From CAVQRB01 sp963715055 (GTDB lineage: Bacteria; Pseudomonadota; Alphaproteobacteria; Rhodobacterales; Rhodobacteraceae): a DNA stretch of 64,000 bases. Below are positions 42,838 through 52,487 of this stretch, one piece after another. Below the pieces are notes generated by a model. It did not search any database and had not been told where the DNA came from. It worked only from the letters and a program-made list of their open reading frames with translations. Position 1 is the stretch's first letter, and each line of letters opens with the position of its first letter. The position numbers and the translations under genes are program-made. The stretch is from assembly GCA_963715055.1 (NCBI GenBank), contig CAVQRB010000014.1, forward strand, positions 1-64,000. The letters are read 5' to 3'.

Positions 42838-45129
42838 TCACTCCGCGACACAGTCGGCGTAGTAGCTGACGACCCCATCGGCATTCTTCTCCTGAACCAG
42901 ACCGTGGATATCGGTTTCGAAACCGGGGCACTCGCGCGCGAATTCACGATTGAACTTGAGATATTCGACGATCTTCCGGTTGAAGACCTCGCCCGGGATC
43001 AGCAGCGGGATACCCGGCGGATAGGGCGTGACCAGGCTGGTGGTGATGCGCCCTTCGAGCTCATCGATAGGGACCCGCTGGGTCGTTCTTGCGGCAATCT
43101 GGGCGAAAGCGTCGCTCGGTTTCATGGCCGGAGACAGATCGCTCAGGTACATCTCCGTCGACAGGATCGCCACGTCATATTTGGCATACATCGAATGTAC
43201 GTGCTGGCAGAGGTCGCGCAGGCCCAACTGTTCGTAGCGCGACTGCTTGGCGCAGAATTCAGGCATGACGCGCCACATCGGCTGGTTCTTGTCATAGTCG
43301 TCCTTGAACTGCTGCAAGGCAGTCAGCAACGTGTTCCAGCGCCCTTTGGTGATGCCGATGGTGAACATGATGAAGAAGCTGTAGAGCCCGGTCTTCTCGA
43401 CCACCACGCCATGTTCCACGAGGTATTTCGTCACGATGGAGGCCGGGATGCCGGTCTCCTCGAAGCGCCCGTCGAGATTGAGGCCGGGGGTGATGATCGT
43501 GGCCTTGATCGGGTCGAGCATGTTGAAGCCGGGCGCCATGTCGCCGAAACCGTGCCATGCCTCCTGCCCGTCGGACGCCTGCACACCCTCGGCATCCGTG
43601 CGCTTCAGGATCCAGTCGCGGGCCCGGCCGATGCCCTCCTCTTCGAGCGCTTCCGGTCCCCAGACCTGGAACCACCAGTCAGCATCGCCGTATTCCGCGT
43701 CGACCTTGCGCATGGCGCGGCGGAAATCCAGCGCCTCGCAGATGCTTTCCTCCACCAGCGCCGTCCCCCCTGGCGGCTCCATCATGGCGGCGGCCACATC
43801 GCAGCTGGCGATGATGCTGTACTGCGGGCTCGTGCTGATGTGCATCAGGTAGGCCTCGTTGAAGAGGTGCCGGTCCAGTTTGGTGTCCTGGCTGTCCTGC
43901 ACCAGCACATGGCTCGCCTGGCTGATCCCGGCCAGCAGCTTGTGGATCGACTGGGTGGCATAGGTCACCGAATGGCGCGGCCGCTCGCGCTTGCGCCCCA
44001 TGGAATGAAACGTGCCGTAGAACGGATGGAACCCCGCATGCGGCAGCCAGGCCTCGTCGAAATGCAGGTTGTCCACATAGCCATCGAGCACATCCTTGAT
44101 GGTTTCGGTGTTGTAGAGCACGCCGTCGTAGGTCGATTGCGTCAACGAAAGGATGCGCGGCTGGACCTTCTCGGCGTCCACGCCTTCCAGAAGCGGGTTG
44201 GCGCGGATCTTTTCCTTGATCGTCTCGATGTCGAACTCGCTGCGCGGAATCGGCCCAATGATGCCGTAATGGTTGCGCGTGGGTTTGAGGAAGACCGGAA
44301 TAGCTCCGGTCATGATGATGCTGTGCAGGATCGACTTGTGGCAGTTGCGATCGACCAGCACCACGTCACCCGGTGCGACCGTGTGATGCCAGACCATCTT
44401 GTTGGAGGTCGAGGTGCCGTTGGTCACGAAAAAGCAGTGATCGGCATTGAAAATGCGCGCCGCATTGCGCTCAGAGGCCCCGATGGCGCCGTTGTGGTCG
44501 AGCAGCTGGCCCAATTCCTCGACCGAGTTGCAGACATCCGCCCGCAGCATGTTTTCGCCGTAGAACTGGTGATACATCTGCCCGATGGGGCTCTTGAGAA
44601 AGGCCACGCCGCCCGAATGACCCGGGCAGTGCCACGAGTAGGACCCGTCCTCGGCATAGTCGAGAAGCGCCTTGAAGAAAGGTGGCTGGATGCCTTCGAG
44701 GTAGTATTTCGCCTCTCGGATGATGTGGCGCGCGACAAATTCCGGCGTGTCCTCGAACATGTGGATGAAGCCGTGCAACTCGCGCAGGATGTCATTGGGC
44801 AGGTGCCGGCTGGTCTTGGTCTCGCCGTAGATGTAGATCGGCACATCGGCGTTCTTCCAGCGCACCTCCTCGATGAAATTTCGCAGGTTGAGCACGGCAG
44901 GATCAAGATCCGGTCCGGGGGTGAATTCCTCGTCGTCGATGGAGAGCAGAAAGGCGCTGGCGCGTGACTGCTGTTGCGCGAATTGCGACAGATCCCCGTA
45001 GCTCGTGACCCCGAGGACATCGAATCCCTCCTTCTCGATCGCCTCGGCCAGGGCGCGGATGCCGAAGCCGGAGGAGTTTTCGGAACGGAAGTCCTCATCG
45101 ATGATGACGACGGGGAAACGGAATTTCAT
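42838..45129 (-). CDS. Orn/Lys/Arg decarboxylase
   Basis: A 763-residue PLP-dependent basic amino acid decarboxylase of the large (fold I, aspartate aminotransferase) type. An N-terminal receiver-like wing domain (1-125) precedes the core. The PLP lysine is K397 in TQSIHKLLAGISQ, and FDEAWLPHAGFHPFY supplies the cofactor aspartate. The C-terminal TPYPPGIPLLIPGE segment is typical. Substrate (arginine, lysine or ornithine) cannot be decided by eye; products would be agmatine, cadaverine or putrescine. ATG 45129 gives MKFRFPVVIIDEDFRSENSS; the upstream extension lacks similarity. RidA lies divergently upstream. Confidence 0.92.
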   Translation of the reverse strand: MKFRFPVVIIDEDFRSENSSGFGIRALAEAIEKEGFDVLGVTSYGDLSQFAQQQSRASAFLLSIDDEEFTPGPDLDPAVLNLRNFIEEVRWKNADVPIYIYGETKTSRHLPNDILRELHGFIHMFEDTPEFVARHIIREAKYYLEGIQPPFFKALLDYAEDGSYSWHCPGHSGGVAFLKSPIGQMYHQFYGENMLRADVCNSVEELGQLLDHNGAIGASERNAARIFNADHCFFVTNGTSTSNKMVWHHTVAPGDVVLVDRNCHKSILHSIIMTGAIPVFLKPTRNHYGIIGPIPRSEFDIETIKEKIRANPLLEGVDAEKVQPRILSLTQSTYDGVLYNTETIKDVLDGYVDNLHFDEAWLPHAGFHPFYGTFHSMGRKRERPRHSVTYATQSIHKLLAGISQASHVLVQDSQDTKLDRHLFNEAYLMHISTSPQYSIIASCDVAAAMMEPPGGTALVEESICEALDFRRAMRKVDAEYGDADWWFQVWGPEALEEEGIGRARDWILKRTDAEGVQASDGQEAWHGFGDMAPGFNMLDPIKATIITPGLNLDGRFEETGIPASIVTKYLVEHGVVVEKTGLYSFFIMFTIGITKGRWNTLLTALQQFKDDYDKNQPMWRVMPEFCAKQSRYEQLGLRDLCQHVHSMYAKYDVAILSTEMYLSDLSPAMKPSDAFAQIAARTTQRVPIDELEGRITTSLVTPYPPGIPLLIPGEVFNRKIVEYLKFNREFARECPGFETDIHGLVQEKNADGVVSYYADCVAE

Positions 45130-45373
45130 GAAGCACTCCTCTCGGGATACGACCTGTCCAGTCAGCCTGAACTCGATGCGTTCCGGCCCGGACCCTTGGG
45201 TTTCAGGACTATGCTGACATTTGTCCGACTGTCCACAGGCAGCGTCCACAAGATTGGCCCGCTCTCGGCTGTGCCACACAGACCCGCGACCTGGCAGACT
45301 GGAATTGCGCGGTTGCGCCTTTTCGCTTTTGCCTTCAGGACTGGGCGGCGACAGTCAACAGGGGATCAACAAC

Positions 45374-45715
45374 ATGATCGAACGCATCGAACCGGGTATC
45401 CGCTCGTCAAAAATCGTCAAGCACCGCGGCGTGGCCTATCTCACCGGGCAAGTGGGCGAAGGGCCGACGATAGAGGCGCAGACCGAAGAGTGCCTGCGCC
45501 GCGTGGATGCGCTGCTGATCCAGGCCGGCTCTTCGCGGGAAAAGATGCTGCGCGCCACGATCTGGCTTGCGGACATGAACGATTTCGACGGGCTCAACGA
45601 GGTTTGGAACGCCTGGGTGCCGGAAGGCCACGCACCCGCGCGGGCCTGCGGGGAGGCGAAACTCGCACGGCCAGAACTCAAGGTCGAGGTGATCGTGGAC
45701 GCGGCCTGCGACTGA
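45374..45715 (+). CDS. RidA family protein
   Basis: A 113-residue enamine/imine deaminase-like protein (YjgF/RidA family). MIERIEPGIRSSKIVKHRGVAYLTGQVGEGP and the conserved arginine in MLRATIWLADMNDF, with the ending PARACGEAKLARPELKVEVIV, match the family; the R in 'PARAC' is the usual substrate-carboxylate arginine. RidA removes reactive 2-aminoacrylate-like intermediates produced by PLP enzymes, which fits its divergent neighbour, a PLP decarboxylase. The ATG at 45374 gives the usual family length. Confidence 0.92.
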   Translation: MIERIEPGIRSSKIVKHRGVAYLTGQVGEGPTIEAQTEECLRRVDALLIQAGSSREKMLRATIWLADMNDFDGLNEVWNAWVPEGHAPARACGEAKLARPELKVEVIVDAACD

Positions 45716-45820
45716 TCCCGTGCCACCTGGTCACCCTGCAGGGCGGCAGGCAAAGCGCCGATGGCAAGGCTTGCCGCTTTGAACACCTGCCACTCACGGG
45801 CCCATGCCAAGCCTGACCGG

Positions 45821-46195
45821 TCAGATGTAGTCGCGCCACCAGAGCCAGAAGATGAAGAGGCCGGCGACCAGAAGCAGGTTGAACGCGACCGCGCCCGCAA
45901 GGGACAGCAGTTGCCCGCGGCGGCGGTCCGCAAGGTCGATGGCTTCGAGGTGCGCGCTCACCGCCTTGAAGGCCGCATCGAGGCGCGCGCTGTCCAGCCT
46001 CATTTGCAGCCTGGGGTTCTGACCCAGGCGTTGCGCTTCGATGATGATCTCCGCCTCGCTGCGCACCCTGGTGGGCAGCAGACGTCCGGCCTTGGCCACG
46101 GCACGCTCCAAATCGCGACCCCTGATCCCGAGGTGCTTCAGCATCAGCGCGCGCAGGGCATCGGCCCGTTTATCGATATCATCAGAAGGTGTCAT
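45821..46195 (-). CDS. hypothetical protein with C-terminal membrane anchor
   Basis: A 124-residue protein. The body is helical and charged (DDIDKRADALRALMLKHLGIRGRDLERAVAKAGRLLP, then RSEAEIIIEAQRLG) and the C-terminus is a single membrane helix (LSLAGAVAFNLLLVAGLFIFWLWW). It would be a cytoplasmic domain tethered to the inner membrane. Start set at MTPSDDIDK (46195). Divergent from the following hydrolase. Not recognised. Confidence 0.72.
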   Translation of the reverse strand: MTPSDDIDKRADALRALMLKHLGIRGRDLERAVAKAGRLLPTRVRSEAEIIIEAQRLGQNPRLQMRLDSARLDAAFKAVSAHLEAIDLADRRRGQLLSLAGAVAFNLLLVAGLFIFWLWWRDYI

Positions 46196-46275
46196 CGGAG
46201 CGGACCCTAACCGCAGGACCAACAGGGGCGCAATGCCGCTGGCATGGGCGCGCGATTTCCGGTACCCCTCGCGCC

Positions 46276-47034
46276 ATGTTGAGCTATTCGGAATTCGGCG
46301 CCGCGGATGCGCCAGCAGTCCTGATCGTGCACGGTCTTTACGGGTCCGGGCGCAACTGGGGTGTGATCGCCAAGCGGTTGGCGGATGAGATGCGCGTGAT
46401 CACGCCGGACCTGCGCAACCACGGCCTCAGCCCGCGCAGAGATACCCAAAGCTATCCCGACATGGCCGACGATCTGGCCGGGTTGATCGACAGGATCGGC
46501 GGGCCAGTGGATGTGGTGGGCCATTCGATGGGCGGCAAGGCGGCGATGACGCTGGCGCTGACCCAGCCGGACCTGATCCGGAAACTGATCGTGGCCGATA
46601 TCGCGCCGGTATCCTACGGCCACAGCCAGATGCAGTTCATCACGGCGATGCGCGCTGTTGACCTCTCTCGAGTGACGCGACGATCCGATGCGGAAGAGCA
46701 ACTGGCGGCCCTGGGCGTCGAGCCCGCCTTGTGCAGTTTCTTCACCCAGTCGCTTGATGTGCCGGAAAAACGCTGGCGGCTGAACCTCGACAGCCTGGCT
46801 CATGAAATGGACAAGATCCTGGGCTTTCCCGAGTTCTCGGGCAGCTTCGACAAGCCGACCCTGTTTCTGTCGGGTGCAAATTCGGACTATGTGACCCCTG
46901 AACACCGCCCCGCTATCAAATCCCTGTTTCCCTCTGCGCGCTTTGCCAGGATCCCCGGTGCCGGGCACTGGCTTCATGCCGAAAAACCCCGCGAGTTCGA
47001 AGCGGCAGTTCGCGGATTTCTGGCCCTGCCCTAG
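46276..47034 (+). CDS. alpha/beta-fold hydrolase (YbfF-like)
   Basis: A 252-residue serine hydrolase. The oxyanion strand is VLIVHGLYGSGRNWG; the nucleophile elbow is VVGHSMGGKAA; the acid and histidine are in the YVTPEHRP region and GAGHWLHAEKPREF. The order and length match the YbfF esterase group. The ATG at 46276 gives MLSYSEFGAADAPAVLIVHG, the proper N-terminus. Substrate unknown, probably a small acyl or thioester. Confidence 0.92.
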   Translation: MLSYSEFGAADAPAVLIVHGLYGSGRNWGVIAKRLADEMRVITPDLRNHGLSPRRDTQSYPDMADDLAGLIDRIGGPVDVVGHSMGGKAAMTLALTQPDLIRKLIVADIAPVSYGHSQMQFITAMRAVDLSRVTRRSDAEEQLAALGVEPALCSFFTQSLDVPEKRWRLNLDSLAHEMDKILGFPEFSGSFDKPTLFLSGANSDYVTPEHRPAIKSLFPSARFARIPGAGHWLHAEKPREFEAAVRGFLALP

Positions 47035-47082
47035 CGCGCAATCCTTTCCTCTGCAGGAACGGTAGCACCCGGACATCTTGCG

Positions 47083-47565
47083 TTAGCCTGCAAGCCTCCT
47101 GCGGCTGGACCGGCTCCAGAGGTGGGCCATTCCGACAAGTGCCAGCCAAAGCACTGCGAGGACCGGGTATTCCACCAGGGAAAGCGGAACGATCAAGGCG
47201 CCGGTCGCCATCGCAACAAGATCGGTGCCACCCCACCCGCGCGTCACGATTTCCGGCACCAATGCCAGCGCACTGCCGCAAGCCCCCGCGATCAGCGAGG
47301 CGATCACGCCGCCGGCAAGGGCAAGCGCCCACCCAAGCCAACCTCTGCGGCCAAAGCAACCGGACAGCACGTAGCCCGCGAGTGCCCCGCCCAGCGCCAT
47401 CGCGATGCCGTATTGGAAAAGACGCGCGATGGGAATATCGGAGAAGCTCAACTGGCTTGGTCCGCTGGTTTCTTCGGCGACGAAGACCCAGAAAAAGAGC
47501 AGTGCCGACATCAGCATCATGATGGTCGCAACAGCCCTTGGGCTCAACTTTCTGGCGCTCTGCAT
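47083..47565 (-). CDS. hypothetical membrane protein
   Basis: A 160-residue protein with four to five helices (about 15-35, 52-73, 79-104, 121-142). SARKLSPRAVATIMMLMSALLFFWVF at the N-terminus and a basic end RSSRRRLAG. Start chosen at MQSARK (47565). Convergent with the hydrolase. I do not recognise the family. Confidence 0.72.
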   Translation of the reverse strand: MQSARKLSPRAVATIMMLMSALLFFWVFVAEETSGPSQLSFSDIPIARLFQYGIAMALGGALAGYVLSGCFGRRGWLGWALALAGGVIASLIAGACGSALALVPEIVTRGWGGTDLVAMATGALIVPLSLVEYPVLAVLWLALVGMAHLWSRSSRRRLAG

Positions 47566-47900
47566 GGGCCTCCTCGCAATCGTCGCCTCTTGGCGTTTCA
47601 CCTAGCAAATATTCCGACCGGATCGAAAGCAAGAGAATTGTCATCAAAGGCCGATAGCAAAAAACAATGGCAGATCAAGGCAAGGCGCGCCTTTTTCAGA
47701 TGTCGAGACTGATCCCCAGACAAAATGGACTTTCCTCTGCGTCTCGAACCTCCGGCCACCCTTTCCTTCTGCAACTGCACCCAATTCAGCCCTGCTTCGC
47801 ATTTGACAGGCCCACCGGCACAGACGCGCCCGATATCGCTTGCACACCCGTCCCGGATGCCTATAACGCGGACAATTTGCACAACGCTGGGGGCCGGATC
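47566..47900. other. 335-bp region upstream of carB
   Basis: The region holds the carB promoter and leader. An AAGGCGCGCC palindrome followed by a T run (47682-47696) is terminator-like, but the stem is short and it may instead be part of a leader. No uracil-type attenuator or leader peptide can be seen by eye. No gene. Confidence 0.5.
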
Positions 47901-50900
47901 ATGCCGAAGAGAACCGATATCAAGTCCATCATGATCATCGGCGCGGGTCCCATCGTGATCGGACAGGCCTGCGAATTCGACTACTCCGGCGCGCAAGCCT
48001 GCAAGGCGCTGAAAGAGGAAGGCTACCGGGTCATTCTGGTCAATTCCAACCCCGCGACGATCATGACCGACCCGGGCCTTGCGGATGCCACCTACATCGA
48101 GCCAATCACGCCGGAGATGGTCGCCAAGATCATCGAAAAGGAGCGTCCCGACGCGCTCTTGCCCACGATGGGCGGGCAGACCGGGTTGAATACCTCTCTG
48201 GCGCTGGAAGAAATGGGTATCCTCGAGAAGTACGGTGTCGAGATGATCGGCGCCAAGCGCGCCGCCATCGAGATGGCCGAGGACCGCAAGCTCTTCCGCG
48301 AGGCGATGGACCGTCTGGGCATCGAGAACCCGCGCGCGACCATCGTGACCGCACCGAAGAACGCCAAGGGCAAGAAGGACCTCGCCGCCGGCGTACGTCT
48401 GGCCGTCGAGGCGCTCGATGACGTCGGTCTGCCCGCGATCATCCGCCCGGCCTTCACCATGGGCGGCACCGGCGGCGGCGTGGCCTATAACCGCGACGAT
48501 TACGAGGCAATCTGCCGCTCGGGCATGGACGCTTCCCCGGTGGGCCAGATCCTGATCGACGAGAGCCTTCTGGGCTGGAAGGAATTCGAGATGGAGGTGG
48601 TGCGCGACACCGCCGACAATGCGATCATCGTCTGTTCCATTGAAAACGTCGACCCGATGGGCGTGCACACCGGGGACAGCATCACCGTGGCCCCTGCCCT
48701 GACCCTGACCGACAAGGAATACCAGATCATGCGCAACCACTCGATCGCGGTGCTGCGCGAGATCGGCGTGGAAACCGGCGGCTCCAATGTGCAATGGGCG
48801 GTGAACCCTGTCGATGGCCGCATGGTGGTGATCGAGATGAACCCTCGGGTGTCACGTTCCTCCGCGCTTGCCTCCAAGGCCACGGGCTTTCCGATCGCGA
48901 AAGTCGCGGCCAAGCTTGCCGTAGGCTATACGCTCGACGAGTTGGACAACGACATCACCAAGGTGACGCCCGCGAGTTTCGAGCCGACCATTGATTATGT
49001 AGTGACGAAGATCCCGAAATTCGCTTTCGAGAAATTCCCCGGCGCAGAGCCAAACCTGACCACGGCGATGAAGTCGGTGGGCGAAGCCATGGCGATCGGG
49101 CGGACGATCCACGAATCCATGCAGAAGGCTCTGGCCTCGATGGAATCGGGCCTTACCGGGTTTGACGAAATCGACATTCCCGGCGTAGGCGTCGATCATT
49201 GGATTGCCGAAGGCGCCGACCGCGCGGCAATCATCAAGGCGATCAGCCAACAGACCCCCGACCGGCTGCGCACCATCGCTCAAGCCATGCGCCATGGCAT
49301 GTCCGACGAGGACATCCACGCAGTGACAATGTACGACCCTTGGTTCCTCGCCCGGATCCGCGAGATCATCGAAACCGAGCGCATGTTGCGAAAAGAAGGG
49401 CTGCCGCTCACCGAGGCCAAGCTGCGCCATCTCAAGATGATGGGTTTCACAGACGCGCGGCTCGGGTTCCTGACCGGGCGCGACGAGGCCAATGTGCGCA
49501 AGGCGCGGCACAACCTCGGGGTAACGGCGGTCTTCAAGCGCATCGATACCTGTGCCGCCGAATTCGAGGCGCAGACGCCTTACATGTATTCAACCTACGA
49601 AACGCCGGTTTTCGGCGAGGTGGAATGCGAAGCGCGCCCGTCGGATCGCAAGAAGGTCGTGATCCTCGGCGGAGGCCCGAACCGGATCGGGCAAGGGATC
49701 GAGTTCGACTACTGCTGCTGTCACGCGTGCTATGCGCTGACGGATGCGGGCTATGAAACGATCATGGTCAACTGCAATCCGGAGACCGTGTCGACCGATT
49801 ATGACACCTCCGACCGGCTTTATTTTGAGCCGCTCACCTTCGAGCACGTGATGGAGATCCTGCGGGTCGAGCAGGAGAACGGCACGCTGCACGGGGTGAT
49901 CGTGCAATTCGGCGGGCAGACACCGCTCAAGATCGCAGGCGCTTTGCACGCGGAAGGTATCCCGATCCTCGGCACGACGCCGGACGCCATCGACCTTGCG
50001 GAGGACCGCGAACGGTTCCAGAAACTCGTCCAATCGCTTGGTCTCAAGCAGCCGCACAATGGCATCGCCCATTCCGACGCCGAAGCCATCGAGATCGCCA
50101 AGGACATCGGCTTCCCGCTGGTGATCCGCCCCTCCTACGTGCTGGGCGGGCGCGCGATGGAGATCGTGCGCGATCAGGCCTCGCTGGAGCGCTACATCAA
50201 GGAGGCGGTCGTGGTCTCGGGCGCGAGCCCGGTGCTGCTCGACAGCTACTTGGCCGGTGCGGTGGAACTGGACGTCGATGCGCTTTGCGATGGGACCAAT
50301 GTCCATGTGGCGGGCATCATGCAGCACATCGAGGAGGCCGGCGTGCATTCGGGCGATTCTGCCTGCTCCCTGCCGCCCTATTCGCTGGCGCAGGAGATCA
50401 TCGACGAGGTTAACGTCCAGACCCACAAGCTCGCCCTTGCGCTCAATGTGGTGGGCCTGATGAACATCCAGTTCGCGGTCAAGGACGGCGATATCTACCT
50501 GATCGAAGTGAACCCGCGCGCCTCGCGCACCGTGCCCTTCGTCGCCAAGGCCACCGACAGCGCAATTGCCTCCATCGCTGCCCGCGTCATGGCCGGCGAA
50601 CCGCTCACGAATTTCCCGATGCGCGCGCCCTACGACAAGTCCGCCGCCTATGATGACGTGCTGCCCTTGGGCGATCCGATGACGCTCGCGGATCCCGACA
50701 TGCCCTGGTTCTCCGTCAAGGAAGCGGTTCTGCCCTTCGCCCGTTTCCCCGGTGTCGACACTCTGCTCGGGCCAGAGATGCGCTCGACCGGCGAGGTAAT
50801 GGGCTGGGACCGGGACTTCCCGCGCGCCTTCCTCAAGGCGCAGATGGGCGCTGGCAACCCGCTGCCTTCCGAAGGCTGCGCGTTCCTGTCGATCAAGGAC

Positions 50901-51260
50901 GCGGACAAGACCGCGGACATGCTGTCCTGCGCCCGGATCCTGCTGGAACAGGGCTTCACGATTGTCGCCACACGCGGCACCGCAAGCTGGCTGAACGAGC
51001 ACGGGCTGACGGCGGGCATCGTCAACAAGGTCTACGAAGGCCGCCCGGACGTGACCGACATGATGAAGGACGAAGCCATCCATCTCGTGATGAACACCAC
51101 CGAAGGCGCGCAGGCGGTGGAGGACAGCAAGTCGATCCGCTCCATCGCGCTATACGACAAGATCCCCTATTTCACGACCGCTGCGGGCAGCTATGCTGCG
51201 GCTTTGGCGATCCGCGCACAAGCGGAGGGGGACGTGGGCGTCAAGGCGCTGCAAGGTTGA
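47901..51260 (+). CDS. carB: carbamoyl-phosphate synthase large subunit
   Basis: Synthesises carbamoyl phosphate from glutamine-derived ammonia, bicarbonate and two ATP, for arginine and pyrimidines. 1119 residues from ATG 47901 (MPKRTDIKSIMIIGAGPIVIGQACEFDYSG, the usual N-terminus; the upstream 78 codons are not conserved). Two ATP-grasp halves are visible: the first around FTMGGTGGGVAYN and the second starting VVILGGGPNRIGQGIEFDYCC with PSYVLGGRAMEIV. The C-terminal allosteric (MGS-like) domain begins near FLSIKDADKTADM. The small subunit carA is not in this window. Confidence 0.97.
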   Translation: MPKRTDIKSIMIIGAGPIVIGQACEFDYSGAQACKALKEEGYRVILVNSNPATIMTDPGLADATYIEPITPEMVAKIIEKERPDALLPTMGGQTGLNTSLALEEMGILEKYGVEMIGAKRAAIEMAEDRKLFREAMDRLGIENPRATIVTAPKNAKGKKDLAAGVRLAVEALDDVGLPAIIRPAFTMGGTGGGVAYNRDDYEAICRSGMDASPVGQILIDESLLGWKEFEMEVVRDTADNAIIVCSIENVDPMGVHTGDSITVAPALTLTDKEYQIMRNHSIAVLREIGVETGGSNVQWAVNPVDGRMVVIEMNPRVSRSSALASKATGFPIAKVAAKLAVGYTLDELDNDITKVTPASFEPTIDYVVTKIPKFAFEKFPGAEPNLTTAMKSVGEAMAIGRTIHESMQKALASMESGLTGFDEIDIPGVGVDHWIAEGADRAAIIKAISQQTPDRLRTIAQAMRHGMSDEDIHAVTMYDPWFLARIREIIETERMLRKEGLPLTEAKLRHLKMMGFTDARLGFLTGRDEANVRKARHNLGVTAVFKRIDTCAAEFEAQTPYMYSTYETPVFGEVECEARPSDRKKVVILGGGPNRIGQGIEFDYCCCHACYALTDAGYETIMVNCNPETVSTDYDTSDRLYFEPLTFEHVMEILRVEQENGTLHGVIVQFGGQTPLKIAGALHAEGIPILGTTPDAIDLAEDRERFQKLVQSLGLKQPHNGIAHSDAEAIEIAKDIGFPLVIRPSYVLGGRAMEIVRDQASLERYIKEAVVVSGASPVLLDSYLAGAVELDVDALCDGTNVHVAGIMQHIEEAGVHSGDSACSLPPYSLAQEIIDEVNVQTHKLALALNVVGLMNIQFAVKDGDIYLIEVNPRASRTVPFVAKATDSAIASIAARVMAGEPLTNFPMRAPYDKSAAYDDVLPLGDPMTLADPDMPWFSVKEAVLPFARFPGVDTLLGPEMRSTGEVMGWDRDFPRAFLKAQMGAGNPLPSEGCAFLSIKDADKTADMLSCARILLEQGFTIVATRGTASWLNEHGLTAGIVNKVYEGRPDVTDMMKDEAIHLVMNTTEGAQAVEDSKSIRSIALYDKIPYFTTAAGSYAAALAIRAQAEGDVGVKALQG

Positions 51261-51342
51261 AACCGAAGTGTTCGGCGCGGAGCGACCGACAACGTTAAGC
51301 GTCGCGAAGTGTTCCCGGATCATCGACGCGTCGGCTTAGGAT

Positions 51343-51372
51343 AAAAAAAGCCCCGGTCTAGCGGGGCTTTTC
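51343..51372. terminator. bidirectional terminator between carB and the fasciclin gene
   Basis: AAAAAAAGCCCCggtctaGCGGGGCTTTTCTTT: a 6-bp GC stem with A/T runs on both sides, between convergent carB and the fasciclin gene. It would serve both strands. Confidence 0.88.
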
Positions 51373-51390
51373 TTTGTCGTCCTGTTCCGA

Positions 51391-51876
51391 TCACTTGGGC
51401 AGGAGAACCTTGTCGATGGCGTGGATGACGCCGTTGGAGGCGGCCACATCTGGGATGATCACATTGGCGCCATTCACTTTCACACCGTCGCGGCCGTTGA
51501 TGGACAACGAGCCGCCTTGTGCCGTCGGAAGCTTTCCGTGCTTGCCCACGAGCTGGCTGGCGGGATAGCTGCCCGGAACCACATGATAGGTGAGAATGGA
51601 AACGAGCTTGTCCTTGTTTTCCGGCAGAAGCAGGCTCTCGACCGTGCCGGCAGGAAGCGCTGCGAAGGCTTCATTGGTCGGCGCGAAAACGGTGAACGGG
51701 CCATCGCCCTGCAGCGTTTCGACGAGACCCGCGGCGGACACAGCCGCGACGAGGGTCGAGAAGTCGCTGTTCGAGGAGGCCACATCGACGATATCGCCGG
51801 GACCGGTGGAACATCCTGCCACAAAGGCGACGAGTCCGGCTGCAACAGTGGTTTTCAGAGCAGATCTGCGGTTCAT
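51391..51876 (-). CDS. fasciclin (FAS1) domain lipoprotein
   Basis: A 161-residue protein with a lipobox (LVAFVAGCSTG, C22) and one complete FAS1 domain. SDFSTLVAAVSAAGLVETLQGDGPFTVFAPTNEAF and the closing HAIDKVLLPK are the family H1 and H2 motifs. FAS1 proteins are extracellular adhesion modules. Start MNRRSALKTTVAAGLVAF is a Tat/Sec-like signal. Convergent with carB. Confidence 0.93.
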   Translation of the reverse strand: MNRRSALKTTVAAGLVAFVAGCSTGPGDIVDVASSNSDFSTLVAAVSAAGLVETLQGDGPFTVFAPTNEAFAALPAGTVESLLLPENKDKLVSILTYHVVPGSYPASQLVGKHGKLPTAQGGSLSINGRDGVKVNGANVIIPDVAASNGVIHAIDKVLLPK

Positions 51877-52103
51877 AGTTTGGGTCCTTGTTGGGTTATT
51901 GTAAGGATGTTACGCAATACGGGTCCGGTTGGTTCACAATTAGTTTTACTTTTCGCGACTGTGACTTCCGACCCCGGGTGGCCGATGCCGGCCCGATTGA
52001 CGAGAAAGCCGTCAGACTGGCGAACGATTTACAGGATGACCGGGAGCACGTCCTGTATAAGCCTGCAGGCGGCTTCCAAAATAGATCAGGAAATGTAGAC
52101 GAA

Positions 52104-52397
52104 ATGGAATTTGATATGCGAGCCTTCGTTCTGATCCCCCTGCTTCTTGCGGCCTGCACGCCGGCGCCGGAGACAGAAACAACCCTGCCGTTCTTCGGGG
52201 ACGGGTACCCCTCCGCCGGTGATCCGTGCCGCCGTCTAGGCGAAAATGCCTTCACCTCCGACTTCCTCGATGATGCGGCTGATCTGATCGGCTGCCCCGA
52301 GACCTTCGCGGCATTGCCTGCCTTTGTTTCGCAGACCCGTGCCATCGAAGTTGCCCGGCGCGACGGCTACATCCTCTATTCGGTTCCGCAACGCTAG
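52104..52397 (+). CDS. small lipoprotein
   Basis: A 97-residue predicted lipoprotein (93 if the second ATG at 52116 is used): MRAFVLIPLLLAACTPAP has the lipobox LLAAC. The mature part contains PCRRLGENAFTSDFLDDAADLIGCPETFAALPAFV, with two cysteines likely paired; this I-x-C-P-x-x-F pattern is common in small Rhodobacterales lipoproteins. Alone between divergent and same-strand neighbours. Not assigned. Confidence 0.72.
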   Translation: MEFDMRAFVLIPLLLAACTPAPETETTLPFFGDGYPSAGDPCRRLGENAFTSDFLDDAADLIGCPETFAALPAFVSQTRAIEVARRDGYILYSVPQR

Positions 52398-52487
52398 CCG
52401 CCACTTGAACCCGCGTTCGATCCGCCACCGCCCTTGACCAATTGCCCGATTTTCGGCCATATCCGGCAATCCTGACGGAGGCTGTCC

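Noticed and set aside
47682..47696. AAGGCGCGCCTTTTT upstream of carB as an attenuator
   Set aside because: Short, self-complementary stem without a loop and no leader peptide; not enough to call attenuation.
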